Assembly: GCA_963809795.1 (NCBI GenBank)
Contig: CAWELN010000006.1
Coordinates: 434,001 to 498,000 of the forward strand
Direction: 5' to 3'
Source: DASUAS01 sp963809795
GTDB taxonomy: Bacteria; Actinomycetota; Acidimicrobiia; IMCC26256; DASPTH01
DNA length: 64,000 bases
Shown: positions 15,713 to 23,591 of the stretch, one piece after another
Position numbering within the stretch: the first letter of the stretch is position 1
Layout: each line of letters begins with the position of its first letter
Notes under the pieces: model-generated
What the model was told of the DNA's origin: nothing
What the model saw: the letters and a program-made list of their open reading frames with translations, nothing else
The model's database searches: none
Made by a program: the position numbers and the translations under genes

Positions 15713-16846
15713 TCAGGGGGTGCGCCGGAAGCGCGCGGCGACGTCGCCGAGCGCGGTGTACACCGCATCGGTGATGTCGACCTGGCGCTGCTCCGCGGCC
15801 ATCGGATTGGGCAACCCGTTGCTCACGAACACCGCCACCAACCCGCAGTCGGGGTCGGCGAACCCGCGTGACGACGCCATGCCGCCGTGGCCGAACGCGC
15901 GCCGTCCCGCGCCGCCGCTGAGATCGACGGTGACACCGAGCCCCCACGGCGCCGCGAAGCCGAACACCACGTCGCGCAGCTCGTGGCGGTGCACCGCGCC
16001 CATCAGCTCGACGGTGCGCGGCTCGAGCAGCGGGGGACCGAACCCGAGCAACGACTCGTAGAAGCGCCCGAGGTCACGCGCCGGACCCCGCATCGACGCG
16101 CCCGGCTCCGGCTTGGCGACGTGCCAGGGCTCGTTGTGCAGCTCGTCGATCCGGTAGGGCACCATCCGCAGGGCGCCGTCGTCCTCCACCACCGGGAATC
16201 GGTGCCCCTTCCACGCCACCGGCACCAGGCGGTCGCCGAGCTCCGCCTGCCGTTCGGGTGCGACGCCCAACGACGACTCCGCGGCGCCGAGCGGCGCCAG
16301 GACCTCGTCGCGCAGGTAGGTCTCGATGGGCCGGCCGTCGACGGCTTCCACCACCGCGCCGAGGACCTTCCAGCCGGTGACCGGGTGGTAGCCGGCCCGG
16401 GTGCCGGGCTCCCACGCCGCCGGGGTCGCGGCGATCCGTGCCAGCACCTCCTCGGGCGGGAGGTCGGTGTCGAAGTCGCTGCTGCCGTACATCGGGAATC
16501 CACCGGTGTGGACCAGCACGTGGCGGATCGTGCAGCGCTCCTTGCCGTTGCCCCAGCCGCCCACGTAGGCGCCGATCCGGTCGTCGAGCCCGAGGCGGCC
16601 CTGCTCCCACAGCTGGAGGACGGCGACGGTGGTGAGTGGCTTCCCCGAGGAGTACCAGAGCATGACGTCGTCGGTGCGGAGCGGGCGCCCGGGTCGGCTC
16701 TCGCCCACGGCGTCGTCGAGCAGCACGTCGCCGCCCAGTGAGACGAAGACCTGGGCGCCGTCGTGGAGATCCTCCTGCCGCTGGCGCTCCAGGACGTCGA
16801 GCACCCCTGAGCAGTCGATCCCACGCGGGTCAAGTTCTGCCGACAC
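15713..16846 (-). CDS. Serine hydrolase of the beta-lactamase/EstB family
   Basis: The start chosen is GTG 16846 (MSAELDPRGIDCSGVLDVLE); the frame is open further upstream but runs into the divergent DUF2510 gene. The 377-residue protein has the S-x-x-K catalytic motif in MLWYSSGKPLTTVAVLQLW near residue 86, and YHPVTGWKVLG at the place of the second-motif tyrosine, as in EstB-type esterases. GGAGRRAFGHGGMASSRGFA near the C-terminus corresponds to the third (H-x-G) motif. No signal peptide is visible, so an intracellular esterase or peptidase is more likely than an exported beta-lactamase. Confidence 0.88.
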   Translation of the reverse strand: MSAELDPRGIDCSGVLDVLERQRQEDLHDGAQVFVSLGGDVLLDDAVGESRPGRPLRTDDVMLWYSSGKPLTTVAVLQLWEQGRLGLDDRIGAYVGGWGNGKERCTIRHVLVHTGGFPMYGSSDFDTDLPPEEVLARIAATPAAWEPGTRAGYHPVTGWKVLGAVVEAVDGRPIETYLRDEVLAPLGAAESSLGVAPERQAELGDRLVPVAWKGHRFPVVEDDGALRMVPYRIDELHNEPWHVAKPEPGASMRGPARDLGRFYESLLGFGPPLLEPRTVELMGAVHRHELRDVVFGFAAPWGLGVTVDLSGGAGRRAFGHGGMASSRGFADPDCGLVAVFVSNGLPNPMAAEQRQVDITDAVYTALGDVAARFRRTP

Positions 16847-16920
16847 GGTGCCGAAGCCTAAGTGGGCAGACGCAACGGGTGAGACCGGTCCGCGGCCGGC
16901 GAGGAGCACGGAGCCCGAAG

Positions 16921-17832
16921 ATGAGCCAGGTCCAATCTTCCACCGAACCCGGTTGGCGGCCCGATCCCTCCGGCCGCTTCGAATGGCGCTACTGGGACGG
17001 CGGCTGGACCAACCGCGTCGCCAACAGCGTGCCGGCGCCGACGGGTGCGCCCGCACCGAGCCCGGAGCCCGCGCCGGTCACCCCGGCCCCGATCGCGCCG
17101 CAGCCCCAGGCACCCCATTCGGTGCTCCCGACCCCCACCGCGATCCCCGCGCCGGAGCCGACCCCGGAGCCGGTCGACGCGACCGCGACCGCCGCGCTCG
17201 ACCCGCGCCCGTCGCGCGACACCGTCGCCCGCGCGCCGTTCGGCGCCGACACCGACGACCCTCCCCCGAGTGACCCCCCGGTGCGCGGGACCCGCCGCAC
17301 CCCGTGGCGGGTCATGGCCGACTTCGTGCGGTCCTTCGCCGACCAGCCCGAGTCCTACCACTCCGACCTCGCACGCGAGCCGCTGCCCGACGACGGCCGC
17401 GGCGGCCACATCCTCTCCGCCGCGCCCGGGAACTACGGCCACGCGGCCCTGGTCGCCGTCGCCGCGTGTGGCGTCGTGATCGGGGCGTACCTGCCCTGGA
17501 TCTCCGGCACCATCGGGATCGCCAATTTCGGACGGTCCGGCTTCGACCAGGGCCTCGGCGCCGGCTACACGATCGGGGCCATCTCCCTGGCGGTCAGCGC
17601 CCTGCTGTCGGTCCGGATGCGGGTCTTCCGTTGGCTGACGGTCGTGTTGTCGTTCGTGATCGCCGGCTTCGTCGTCCGTGACCTGCTCAACAGCTACGAC
17701 GCCATGCAGACGATGAACGCGGCCCGGTCGGTCGACGCCAACGTCGGCATGGGCCTCTGGATCATGGTCGTCTCGGCCGCGATCGCGATGATCGCCTCGG
17801 TCCGCCTCAGCGAGGATCAGAAAATCGATTGA
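16921..17832 (+). CDS. DUF2510 domain protein with proline-rich linker and membrane helices
   Basis: This 303-residue protein starts at ATG 16921. Residues 10-35 form a DUF2510 motif (PGWRPDPSGRFEWRYWDGGW), a short tryptophan-rich actinobacterial domain. A Pro/Ala/Thr-rich linker of about 90 residues and a charged segment follow. The C-terminal 150 residues contain four hydrophobic helices, including AALVAVAACGVVIGAYLPWI and WLTVVLSFVIAGFVVRDLL. Domain order and length are usual for such actinobacterial membrane proteins of unknown role. It is divergent from the hydrolase gene, with 74 bp between the starts. Confidence 0.82.
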   Translation: MSQVQSSTEPGWRPDPSGRFEWRYWDGGWTNRVANSVPAPTGAPAPSPEPAPVTPAPIAPQPQAPHSVLPTPTAIPAPEPTPEPVDATATAALDPRPSRDTVARAPFGADTDDPPPSDPPVRGTRRTPWRVMADFVRSFADQPESYHSDLAREPLPDDGRGGHILSAAPGNYGHAALVAVAACGVVIGAYLPWISGTIGIANFGRSGFDQGLGAGYTIGAISLAVSALLSVRMRVFRWLTVVLSFVIAGFVVRDLLNSYDAMQTMNAARSVDANVGMGLWIMVVSAAIAMIASVRLSEDQKID

Positions 17833-17917
17833 CGCGCGCTAGCCTGAGGTGCTTGCCTGGTGCGGCAACCCACCAGGGCGACGCCCAGACACCCGCAACG
17901 CCGACGAGGACCTACCC

Positions 17918-18097
17918 ATGAGCGACACGACGACGACGCAGCGATACGGCACGGCAGCCGCCGCCGTCGCGCGCGTCCGGTACGCCCACGTCGCCATGAA
18001 CGACCTCATGGGCTCGGGCTCGTGGTCGATTCCGTGCACCGTGCCGGAGACCTTCCACAAGCCCCGGCCCCGTCGGCCCCAGGTGATCTCCTCGTAA
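17918..18097 (+). CDS. Small hypothetical protein (59 aa)
   Basis: ATG 17918 opens a 59-codon frame beginning MSDTTTTQRYGTAAAAVARV and ending at TAA 18095-18097. A strong intrinsic terminator follows 22 bases after the stop, which supports a transcribed unit. There is no membrane segment or known motif; the C-terminus is basic and proline-rich (FHKPRPRRPQVISS). The ribosome-binding site is weak (GAGGACC). I do not recognise the protein. Confidence 0.5.
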   Translation: MSDTTTTQRYGTAAAAVARVRYAHVAMNDLMGSGSWSIPCTVPETFHKPRPRRPQVISS

Positions 18098-18119
18098 CCA
18101 CGGGAGACGATTCCTCACC

Positions 18120-18150
18120 AGGCCGCCGGGGCACCCCCGGCGGCCTTTTT
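18120..18150 (+). terminator. Rho-independent terminator
   Basis: GGCCGCCGGGG and CCCCGGCGGCC form a long GC-rich stem around a three-base CAC loop, followed at once by TTTTT. It closes the unit of the 59-codon ORF. Confidence 0.9.
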
Positions 18151-18289
18151 CGCGTTCCGGGCCGGATCCGGGCACCCGACAGCCCCGTACCACCCGCACG
18201 ACCCGCACCACCGCACCGACCGCACGACCGCACCACGTACCACCCGCACCACCGAGCGACGAAGCGCACGACGAGACAGGGGACCGGCA

Positions 18290-18638
18290 ATGTTCGCACT
18301 CGAGTACACCGCAGTCATCGAAGACGAACCCTGGCGGGTCGACGCCGCGCTGCGCCGACACGACCAGCGCGTTCGTGGATCTGTTCTTCTCGGAGCAGCT
18401 CGACGACATCCTGCGGGCCAAGGCGTTCTGCGTCGAGTGCCCGGTCAAGGACGAGTGCCTGGCGTCCGCGATCGAGCGGCGGGAGCCGTGGGGTGTGTGG
18501 GGTGGCGAGCTCTTCGCCAACGGCAAGGTGCTCGCCAACAAGCGGCGCCGGGGCCGGCCGCCGAAGGTGCGGCCGCCCGAGCCGGTGCTCGAGGAGCTGA
18601 TCCCGCGGTACGACCCGCAGGTCCGCGAGAGCGCCTGA
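18290..18638 (+). CDS. WhiB-family Fe-S transcription factor (one extra base near 18347-18350)
   Basis: Two frames together encode a WhiB protein. From ATG 18290 the first frame gives EDEPWRVDAA; the second continues CADTTSAFVDLFFSEQLDDI and ends at TGA 18636-18638. Removing one base in GCCGCGCTGC (18347-18350) joins them into about 115 residues. The four cluster cysteines are then C21, C47, C50 and C56 (AFCVECPVKDEC), followed by the EPWGVWGGE turn and basic KRRRGRPPKVRPP for DNA binding. WhiB proteins hold a [4Fe-4S] cluster and act with the primary sigma factor. A conserved gene broken by one base in this window suggests a sequence error. Upstream lies a C-rich repetitive tract. Confidence 0.85.
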
Positions 18639-18761
18639 TCCCACGGGCACCAGATCACCGCGAAGGCGGGTCGGGGCGACGAGCCGGGGTACACCTCCCC
18701 CCGGTACCCCTGCGAGCCCCGACCCGCCGCGGTCAACTGGTCCGCTACCGTTTCCCGCCGC

Positions 18762-18838
18762 GGGCGTTTAGCTCAGTTGGCGAGAGCGCCGCCCTTACAA
18801 GGCGGAGGTCGGGGGTTCGAGACCCTCAACGCCCACCA
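18762..18838 (+). tRNA. tRNA-Val (anticodon TAC)
   Basis: Acceptor GGGCGTT pairs with AACGCCC (18828-18834), then A and an encoded CCA ending at 18838. D stem GCTC/GAGC; anticodon stem CCGCC/GGCGG with loop CTTACAA (anticodon TAC); variable loop AGGTC; T stem GGGGG/CCCTC with one G-T pair and loop TTCGAGA. A tyrosine integrase gene starts 100 bp downstream, so the 3' half of this tRNA is the likely attachment site. Confidence 0.96.
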
Positions 18839-18937
18839 CATCACCGCAGGTCAGCGGCCATTTCCCCTTCACCTTGGGAACGAGCCTCCGGTTTCCGTCC
18901 ATCATTCTGTCCATCAACTTGGCTAGGCTGCCAATCG

Positions 18938-20061
18938 ATGGGATCGCTGAGGCAGCGCAGCGAAGGCGTCTGGCAGGCCCGCGTCTACGCGGGGCTCGAC
19001 CCGTTGTCCGGGAAGCGCCGGTATGCCGCACGGACGATCCATGCCCGGAATGAGAAGGAGGCAGCCCGCGAGCTGCGCAAGCTGGAGAAGTCCGTGGCCG
19101 CCGGCAGGCACCCGAGGGGTACGACGGCGATCACGTTCGGTGACCAGCTGCGGGACTATCTGGAGATGAAGCTCTCGAGGCTCAGCCCTGGGTCTCGACC
19201 TTCGTACCGGGCGGCAGTGGAGATCGGCGCAAAGCCGCTCCACGACGTGCCACTCGGCAAGCTCACCGCTCGGGACCTTGACAGCTTGTATGCATCCCTG
19301 GAGGCCGAGGGGAAGGCGAGCGCGACCATTCGGCGGGTCCACAACGTCATCTCTGCTGCACTCGCCCAGGCGGTCCGCCACGGGCTGCTGACTGGTCAAC
19401 GTGGCGAAGGACGCCGACCCGCCGCCCGTCCGCACCAAGCCGACGCGCCCGCCGACCAGCGATGAACTGGCGAAGCTCATCAACTCGACCGACGACGACT
19501 TCAGGGCGTTTCTGATTGTCGCCGCGACGACAGGTGCGAGACGTGGGGAGCTGGGCGCGTTGCGCTGGCGGAACATCGACCTCGACGGCGGGACCTTGAC
19601 CATCTCGGCGTCGCTGTCCGTCGATGGCACCGAGAAGGACACCAAGACGCACCAAGCCCGCGCTCATCGCTCTCGACCCGCAGACCGTCGATGTGCTGCG
19701 GGACCACTACAAGCGGGCAAGCGAGCTTTCCGAAGCGTGCGGGTCGCCACTCAACGGCGACCGCTTCGTGTTCTCGCCACGTCCTGGCAGCGATCGGCCG
19801 TGGACCCTGAAGGCACTCACCCGCAAGTTCATCAGGCTCTGCGAGACGACGAACATCAGAGGCGTGCGCCTGCATGACCTCCGGCACTTCAGCGGGAGCC
19901 AGCTGATCGCCGCTGGTGTCGACGTGCTCACGGTGAGTCGCCGCCTCGGTCACGCGAGGCCGAGCATCACAACGGATGTCTACGGCCACAAGGTGCAGGA
20001 ACACGACCGCACCGCGGCCGCCGTCATCGGTGAACTCGTGTCGGTCGCCGTCGCTGAGTGA
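18938..20061 (+). CDS. Tyrosine recombinase / phage-type integrase (two +1 frameshifts)
   Basis: ATG 18938 starts MGSLRQRSEGVWQARVYAGL, an N-terminal AP2-like arm-binding region, followed by a SAM-like core-binding domain with SPGSRPSYRAAVEIG. The catalytic domain is in two other frames: ATTGARRGELGALRW carries the first catalytic Arg, HDLRHFSGSQLIAAG the His-x-x-Arg, and GHARPSITTDVYGHK the nucleophilic Tyr. Shifts lie near 19393 (LTVNVAKD restored) and 19653 (KTH then KPALIALDP); both are +1. Without them the product is about 373 residues, normal for actinobacterial integrases. All catalytic residues are retained, so the gene may be intact in reality. Its position next to tRNA-Val identifies the attachment site. 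Confidence 0.8.
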
Positions 20062-20215
20062 CCGCAAGCTCGTCACGGCCGGCGTCGACATCCGCACGTG
20101 TCGCCGCGGCTCGGGCACTCGTGGCCGTCGACCTCGCTTGACATCTACACGAACACCGCAGTGCAGGGCAAGGACAGCGCCGCGGCTGAGGACCTCGGGC
20201 AGCTCATCAAGCCGC
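20062..20215 (+). pseudogene. C-terminal remnant of a second tyrosine integrase
   Basis: Directly after the integrase stop, the translation gives KLVTAGVDIRT and, in another frame, SPRLGHSWPSTSLDIYTNT, then QGKDSAAAEDLGQLI. This is the last part of a tyrosine recombinase catalytic domain, with the GH and the active-site Tyr, different in sequence from the end of the gene before it. There is no room for the rest. It is a leftover of an earlier integration or of recombination between integrases. Confidence 0.7.
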
Positions 20216-20238
20216 GCGACGAACGGCGCGAGCTGAGC

Positions 20239-20467
20239 TCATCCACCTTCGGCGAGGAACCGCTCGAGCGCATGGCGCGGGACGAACACGCGGCCGCGTG
20301 GAGTGAGGCGCACGGACGGGACGAAGCCGGCTTCGATGGCGCGGTACATCGTGCGCGTGCTGACGCCGGCCAATGCTGCAGCTTCGGGCACTGTGAGCGC
20401 GAGCGGGGGAGCGATGCCAGTACGGTGCGAAGTCGAGGTTCAGCTGCGAGTCTGTTGAGCGGGGCAT
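20239..20467 (-). CDS. Excisionase-like small HTH (MerR/Xis-type) protein, with one extra base
   Basis: From ATG 20467 the minus strand reads MPRSTDSQLNLDFAPYWHR, then after a +1 shift in the run of five G (20405-20409 on the plus strand) it reads ALTVPEAAALAGVSTRTMYR, AIEAGFVPSVRLTPRGRVFV and ALERFLAEGG, ending at TGA 20241-20239. The second part is a classic winged HTH of the helix-turn-helix_17/excisionase type. The restored length is 75 residues. Such proteins direct an integrase toward excision. It lies opposite and downstream of the integrase gene. An alternative is a small regulator of element genes. Confidence 0.65.
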
Positions 20468-20890
20468 GGCGCGCTCCCGTGTCGGCTGCTTTGCGGGCTT
20501 CAGCACGTTCCAAGGGCCGGACCACCCCGAGCCGACCGTCGGGCCTGAGCCGTGGTCTCCTGGCCCGACGCCTCGGCACCGACGCCGCGACGCCGACCGA
20601 AGCCATCATCGCCGAGCAGATCCACGACACTCAATGACGAGGTCGTCTCGCGTCACTCTCCGCGACGGCGCTAAGCCGACGTGGCCCATGATCTGCCCGA
20701 GACACGCTTCTCGCCTCCGCAGGCGGAGGCGCGGGCGTGAGCATCTGGACGCGACACGGGTGGCATTGCAGTGTTCCTGGGACGACCTCAAAGGGCGACG
20801 GTCACGCGTCGATGTGCCGGAACGGACCTGCTGCTTCGAGGAACTCGGCACTGCGCCGCGCGTTGACGTCGACGCGGGCCTCTTGCGATC
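20468..20890. other. Non-coding stretch before the repeat array
   Basis: The 423 bp contain no convincing gene; open frames here have erratic composition. I see one perfect 8-bp inverted repeat with a two-base loop at 20713-20730 (GCCTCCGC AG GCGGAGGC). It may be part of the regulatory region for the excisionase-like gene, which starts at its left edge and runs away from it. Confidence 0.5.
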
Positions 20891-21471
20891 CGGGAGTGAT
20901 CCGATTCGTGTGGACGTGGGCCGGGAGTCAGCCGTCACGTGCGCGGGACTGATCCGGCGCGATTCGGGAGTGGTCCGGGAGGATCGCGGATGCGAGGGCG
21001 CTCGACGGGAGTCATCCGTGGGGCGCACGGGAGCTATCGGCGGGGTCGTCGGGAGTCATCGGGCGCGATCCGGGAGTGATCCCGCCTGCCTGGACGGTCG
21101 CCGGGAGCGATCCCGCCCGTGTGGACGGTCGCCAGAAGCGAGCCGTGGGCAGGCCGAGAGTGATCGGGCGGAATCCGTGAGGGTTGCATGCGTGTGCATG
21201 ACCGTCGGCGTGATCGGCCAGCGTCGCGGGAGCGATCGCTGCGATGCAGACCGTATTCGGCCCGAGAAGAAGACCTGCCCGCGATCGCGCGCGTCCGTGG
21301 GAAACGTTCGACTGACAACTCCCGCTCGACTCGCGATGACTCCCGCCTAGGGCCCGCTTGCGGGCCCTAGATCCCTGAAGGAGTGGGGTTGTGTCAAGCG
21401 TGGAATCGGTCGTTGTGCGCGCTTCGAGCCGCAGGCGCGTGTGATCGGTCGCGGGTCGGGGATAGCTCCCG
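20891..21471 (+). repeat. Helically phased array of a degenerate 13-bp motif (CGGGAGTSATCSG)
   Basis: Forward copies start at 20891, 20922, 20944, 20965, 20976 (weak), 21006, 21028, 21050, 21071, 21102, 21133, 21155, 21205 (weak) and 21227. Examples are CGGGAGTGATCCG, CGGGAGTCATCCG, CGGGAGCGATCCC and CGGGAGTCATCGG. Inverted copies (GATGACTCCCG type) lie at 21314-21324, 21335-21345 and 21461-21471. Spacings are 11, 21-22, 30-31 or 50 bp, close to whole multiples of 10.5 bp, so all copies face one side of the helix. Spacings are not multiples of three and no ORF explains them. This is the pattern of a cooperative protein-binding site such as iterons, a centromere or an operator cluster. No cognate protein is identified. 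Confidence 0.8.
21347..21370. other. Perfect 11-bp inverted repeat, hairpin
   Basis: CTAGGGCCCGC, TT, GCGGGCCCTAG. The stem is perfect with a two-base loop. There is no following T-run, so it is a weak terminator at best. It lies two bases after one of the inverted copies of the phased motif, which makes a structural role in the same site (for example an origin or transfer hairpin) possible. Confidence 0.75.
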
Positions 21472-21506
21472 GATGTTGGTCCTCGCACCTGCTTTGCGGG
21501 TGTGAG

Positions 21507-21788
21507 AAGTGTGTCTACGTTTTGATCGTGGTCGTTGACGCGGGTGGAGGCGTCGACGCGGGTGACGCGGGACCGCGTGCCGGGGTCGTCGCGGTCAGGG
21601 TCGGTGGCGTCGTCGCGGGTGTCTCGGTGGTGTCGCGGGAGTTGGCTCCATGGTCACGTTGGGGCAGGGCAGGCTCGAACTTGGCTGCCGTACATCCCTT
21701 CGCCACACGAACTCGCCGAACGAACACGGTGGCGTGGAGCCGTTTCGGCCTCAGCAGGCGGGCTCAATCAAGTGTCCGGCCGCGCCAC
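21507..21788 (-). repeat. Copy 1 of the IS 3'-end repeat (possible guide-RNA region)
   Basis: This 282-bp segment begins AAGTGTGTCTACGTTTTGAT on the plus strand and includes the last eight codons of the transposase plus its 3' non-coding region. It is estimated by eye at 85-90% identical to copy 2 at 22960-23237, in the same orientation. Differences are clustered, notably around 21644-21665 and 21680-21735. The non-coding part is the natural place for an IS1111-type seeker/bridge RNA. Confidence 0.7.
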
Positions 21789-22867
21789 AGGGTGTGGGGG
21801 CCATCTAAGGCCCGAGCGCGCGCCGTGCTGAGAACCAAGCCCCTCACGCCACCTCCGCGGGATGTGTCGGCGAGGCAGCGGATGTGCCCGTCGCGCAGCC
21901 CGTAGTAGACGAGCGTGAGGACCTTGCGCGCCGCGGCGACGCGAGCGATGGGCCGGCCGCGGCGTTCGGCGATGCGGTGGAAGTCGGCCATGATCTTCGT
22001 CGGGCCACGTTGGCGCGCGACCGCCTCGACTGCAGCCCAACGCACGAGTGGTGAGCCTTGCTTGGTGATGTGCCCGCGCCGCACCGTCGTGTCCGACTCA
22101 TGGTGACGAGGGGTGAGCCCGGCCCACGAACACAACTGCGGTGCTCCGGCGAAGCGGGTGACGTCACCGAGTTCGGCGACGAACACGCCGGCGAGGATCC
22201 GCCCGACTCCATGGATGGTCTGGACGGCTTCGTAGCCGGCATGGCCACGCAGCGCCTGGTGGGTGTCGCGTTCGAAGGTGTCGATCTCACGGTCATAGAC
22301 CGCGAGCAGCGTGCGCAGCGATCGGACCCGCTGGTCATACGCGGGAGCGAGCTCGAGCTCGTCGAGGAGCCGGGTGCCGCGCACCCCGAACAGGTCGCTC
22401 ATCGGGACGGTCACGCCCTCCTTGGCGAGGATCGCGTGCACCTGGCAACGCAGCCCGGTCCGCAACGCGACGAGCTTGGCGCGATGACGCACCAGCTCTC
22501 GGAGCTCCCGCGTCGCCGGCGGTGCGATCCACGCTTCGGGCAGGCGTCCCATCCGCAACAGGTCCGCGAGGTGCGCGGCGTCGCGACGGTCGTTCTTGAC
22601 CCGCTGATGCTGATACATCCGCACACCCAACGAGTGCGCGAGGCGGACGTTCGCGCCGGCGTCTTGGAGAGCGTCGACGAGCCAATACCAGCCATAGGTG
22701 GCTTCGACCGCGACCTCCGGATCCGGGCCCGCCTTCGCGACCTCGAGCGCGATCGCGATCGGATCGTTGTCCAGGTTCACCGCACTGACGACTTCGCCGG
22801 CTTCGTCCATCCGCACGATCGTGCTGCGACGACGATGCAGATCGATCCCGACGTACTGTCGCTCCAT
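21764..22867 (-). CDS. IS110-superfamily (IS1111-like) transposase
   Basis: This 367-residue protein starts at ATG 22867 behind AGGAGGCCCC. The N-terminal RuvC-like DEDD domain shows YVGIDLHRRRSTIV (first Asp), VAVEATYGWYWLVDAL (Glu) and RVKNDRRDAAHLADLL (the Asp pair). The C-terminal Tnp20 domain has TIHGVGRILAGVFVAELGDV, the conserved serine region SWAGLTPRHHESD and GHITKQGSPLVRWAAVEA. No frame break is seen. Downstream on the minus strand is a non-coding region of about 255 bp that is repeated upstream of the gene. Such enzymes recombine DNA under guidance of an RNA encoded by the element. Confidence 0.92.
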   Translation of the reverse strand: MERQYVGIDLHRRRSTIVRMDEAGEVVSAVNLDNDPIAIALEVAKAGPDPEVAVEATYGWYWLVDALQDAGANVRLAHSLGVRMYQHQRVKNDRRDAAHLADLLRMGRLPEAWIAPPATRELRELVRHRAKLVALRTGLRCQVHAILAKEGVTVPMSDLFGVRGTRLLDELELAPAYDQRVRSLRTLLAVYDREIDTFERDTHQALRGHAGYEAVQTIHGVGRILAGVFVAELGDVTRFAGAPQLCSWAGLTPRHHESDTTVRRGHITKQGSPLVRWAAVEAVARQRGPTKIMADFHRIAERRGRPIARVAAARKVLTLVYYGLRDGHIRCLADTSRGGGVRGLVLSTARARALDGPHTLWRGRTLD

Positions 22868-22959
22868 AGGGGCCTCCTCAAACTTGTGAGCAGATACGAA
22901 CACGAGTGGCGTACCACCCGAGCTCGCAGGGAGCGGAGGCCCCGCTCCTTCATGGCATC

Positions 22960-23237
22960 AAGTGTGTCTACGTTTTGATCGTGCTCGTTGACGGGGGTGG
23001 AGGCGTCGACGCGGGTGACGCGGGACCGCGTGCCGGGGTCGTCGCGGTCAGCGTCGGTGGCGTCGTCACGGGGTGTCTCGGGTGGTGTCGCGGGAATCGG
23101 ATCCATGGCTGTGTTGGGCAGGGCAGGCTCGACTTGGCTGTCGTGCATCCCTTGGCCACACGAGCTCGACAACCTCGGTGGCGTGGAGCCGTTTCGGCCT
23201 CAGCAGGCGCGCTCAATCAAGCTTTCGGCCGCGCCAC
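22960..23237 (-). repeat. Copy 2 of the IS 3'-end repeat, a solo right end
   Basis: This 278-bp segment is a diverged direct repeat of 21507-21788. On the minus strand it starts with WRGRKLD and a stop, matching the transposase end WRGRTLD of copy 1, so it is the 3' end of another IS copy whose transposase body is gone. It lies about 90 bp upstream of the intact transposase, giving a right-end to left-end junction. Confidence 0.75.
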
Positions 23238-23324
23238 GCCCCCAATAGCGCCGGGTCAGCGACACGGTTTTCTGCGCACGCGTTCTGTAGTTCCGAAGAT
23301 TCAGAACTGCGCGAGGCTTCAGCC

Positions 23325-23591
23325 ATGTCTCGGATGCCACGCTCAGAGGAGCTCTTCGCCTTCGAGATCCTTCGCCGCGTCCTTGGCGCCGACGTCACAC
23401 TCCACGACGACGGGTCGAAGCGAGCGATGGTTGACGGCCTGCTCACGATGCCCGACGGGACCCTCGGCGCGGTCGAGGTGACCACGCTCGGCACGCAGGA
23501 CGCGCTCGAACTCATCAGTCTCCTCGCCGGCCGGACCTGGCACGTCGAAGGCGCCCGGTGGGCGTGGCACGTCTGGCTCCCGCAACCGTGA
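23325..23591 (+). CDS. Hypothetical protein, first of a coupled pair or first half of one gene
   Basis: ATG 23325 opens an 88-residue frame starting MSRMPRSEELFAFEILRRVL. It has an ADVTLHDDGSKRAMVDGLL stretch and then LGAVEVTTLGTQDALELISL, reminiscent of restriction-endonuclease-like folds (acidic residue, then ExT) but without a firm match. It stops at TGA 23589-23591 within a GTGA overlap with the next frame. The end WHVWLP joins smoothly to ATVSVRTFEEYLPPIVLAC in the next frame, so a single 263-residue protein broken by a -1 (or +2) shift is as likely as two coupled genes. It is cargo between two IS elements; function unknown. Confidence 0.55.
   Translation: MSRMPRSEELFAFEILRRVLGADVTLHDDGSKRAMVDGLLTMPDGTLGAVEVTTLGTQDALELISLLAGRTWHVEGARWAWHVWLPQP

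Larger units (their letters stand above)
21507..22959 (-). mobile_element. IS1111/IS110-type insertion sequence
   Basis: One repeat period (1,453 bp) contains the transposase gene at 21764-22867 and a 3' non-coding region of about 255 bp at 21507-21763. A second copy of the 3' region is found upstream of the gene at 22960-23237. The 5' non-coding side is short (about 90 bp), as in the IS1111 group where the guide RNA is encoded downstream of the transposase. Exact ends are not determined. Confidence 0.65.

Noticed and set aside
18375..18638. WhiB gene starting at an internal ATG
   Set aside because: That start removes the first cluster cysteine; a one-base correction gives the full four-cysteine protein from 18290.
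20891..21240. CRISPR array
   Set aside because: Repeats are only about 13 bp, degenerate and spaced 11-50 bp in helical steps, with no cas genes nearby.
20466..21350. Plus-strand ORF of about 294 codons across the phased repeats
   Set aside because: The repeat spacings are not multiples of three, the translation has no consistent repeats or motifs, and the upstream part is antisense to the excisionase-like gene.
21764..23237. Composite transposon with two IS copies
   Set aside because: Only one transposase body exists; the second copy is just the 3' end.
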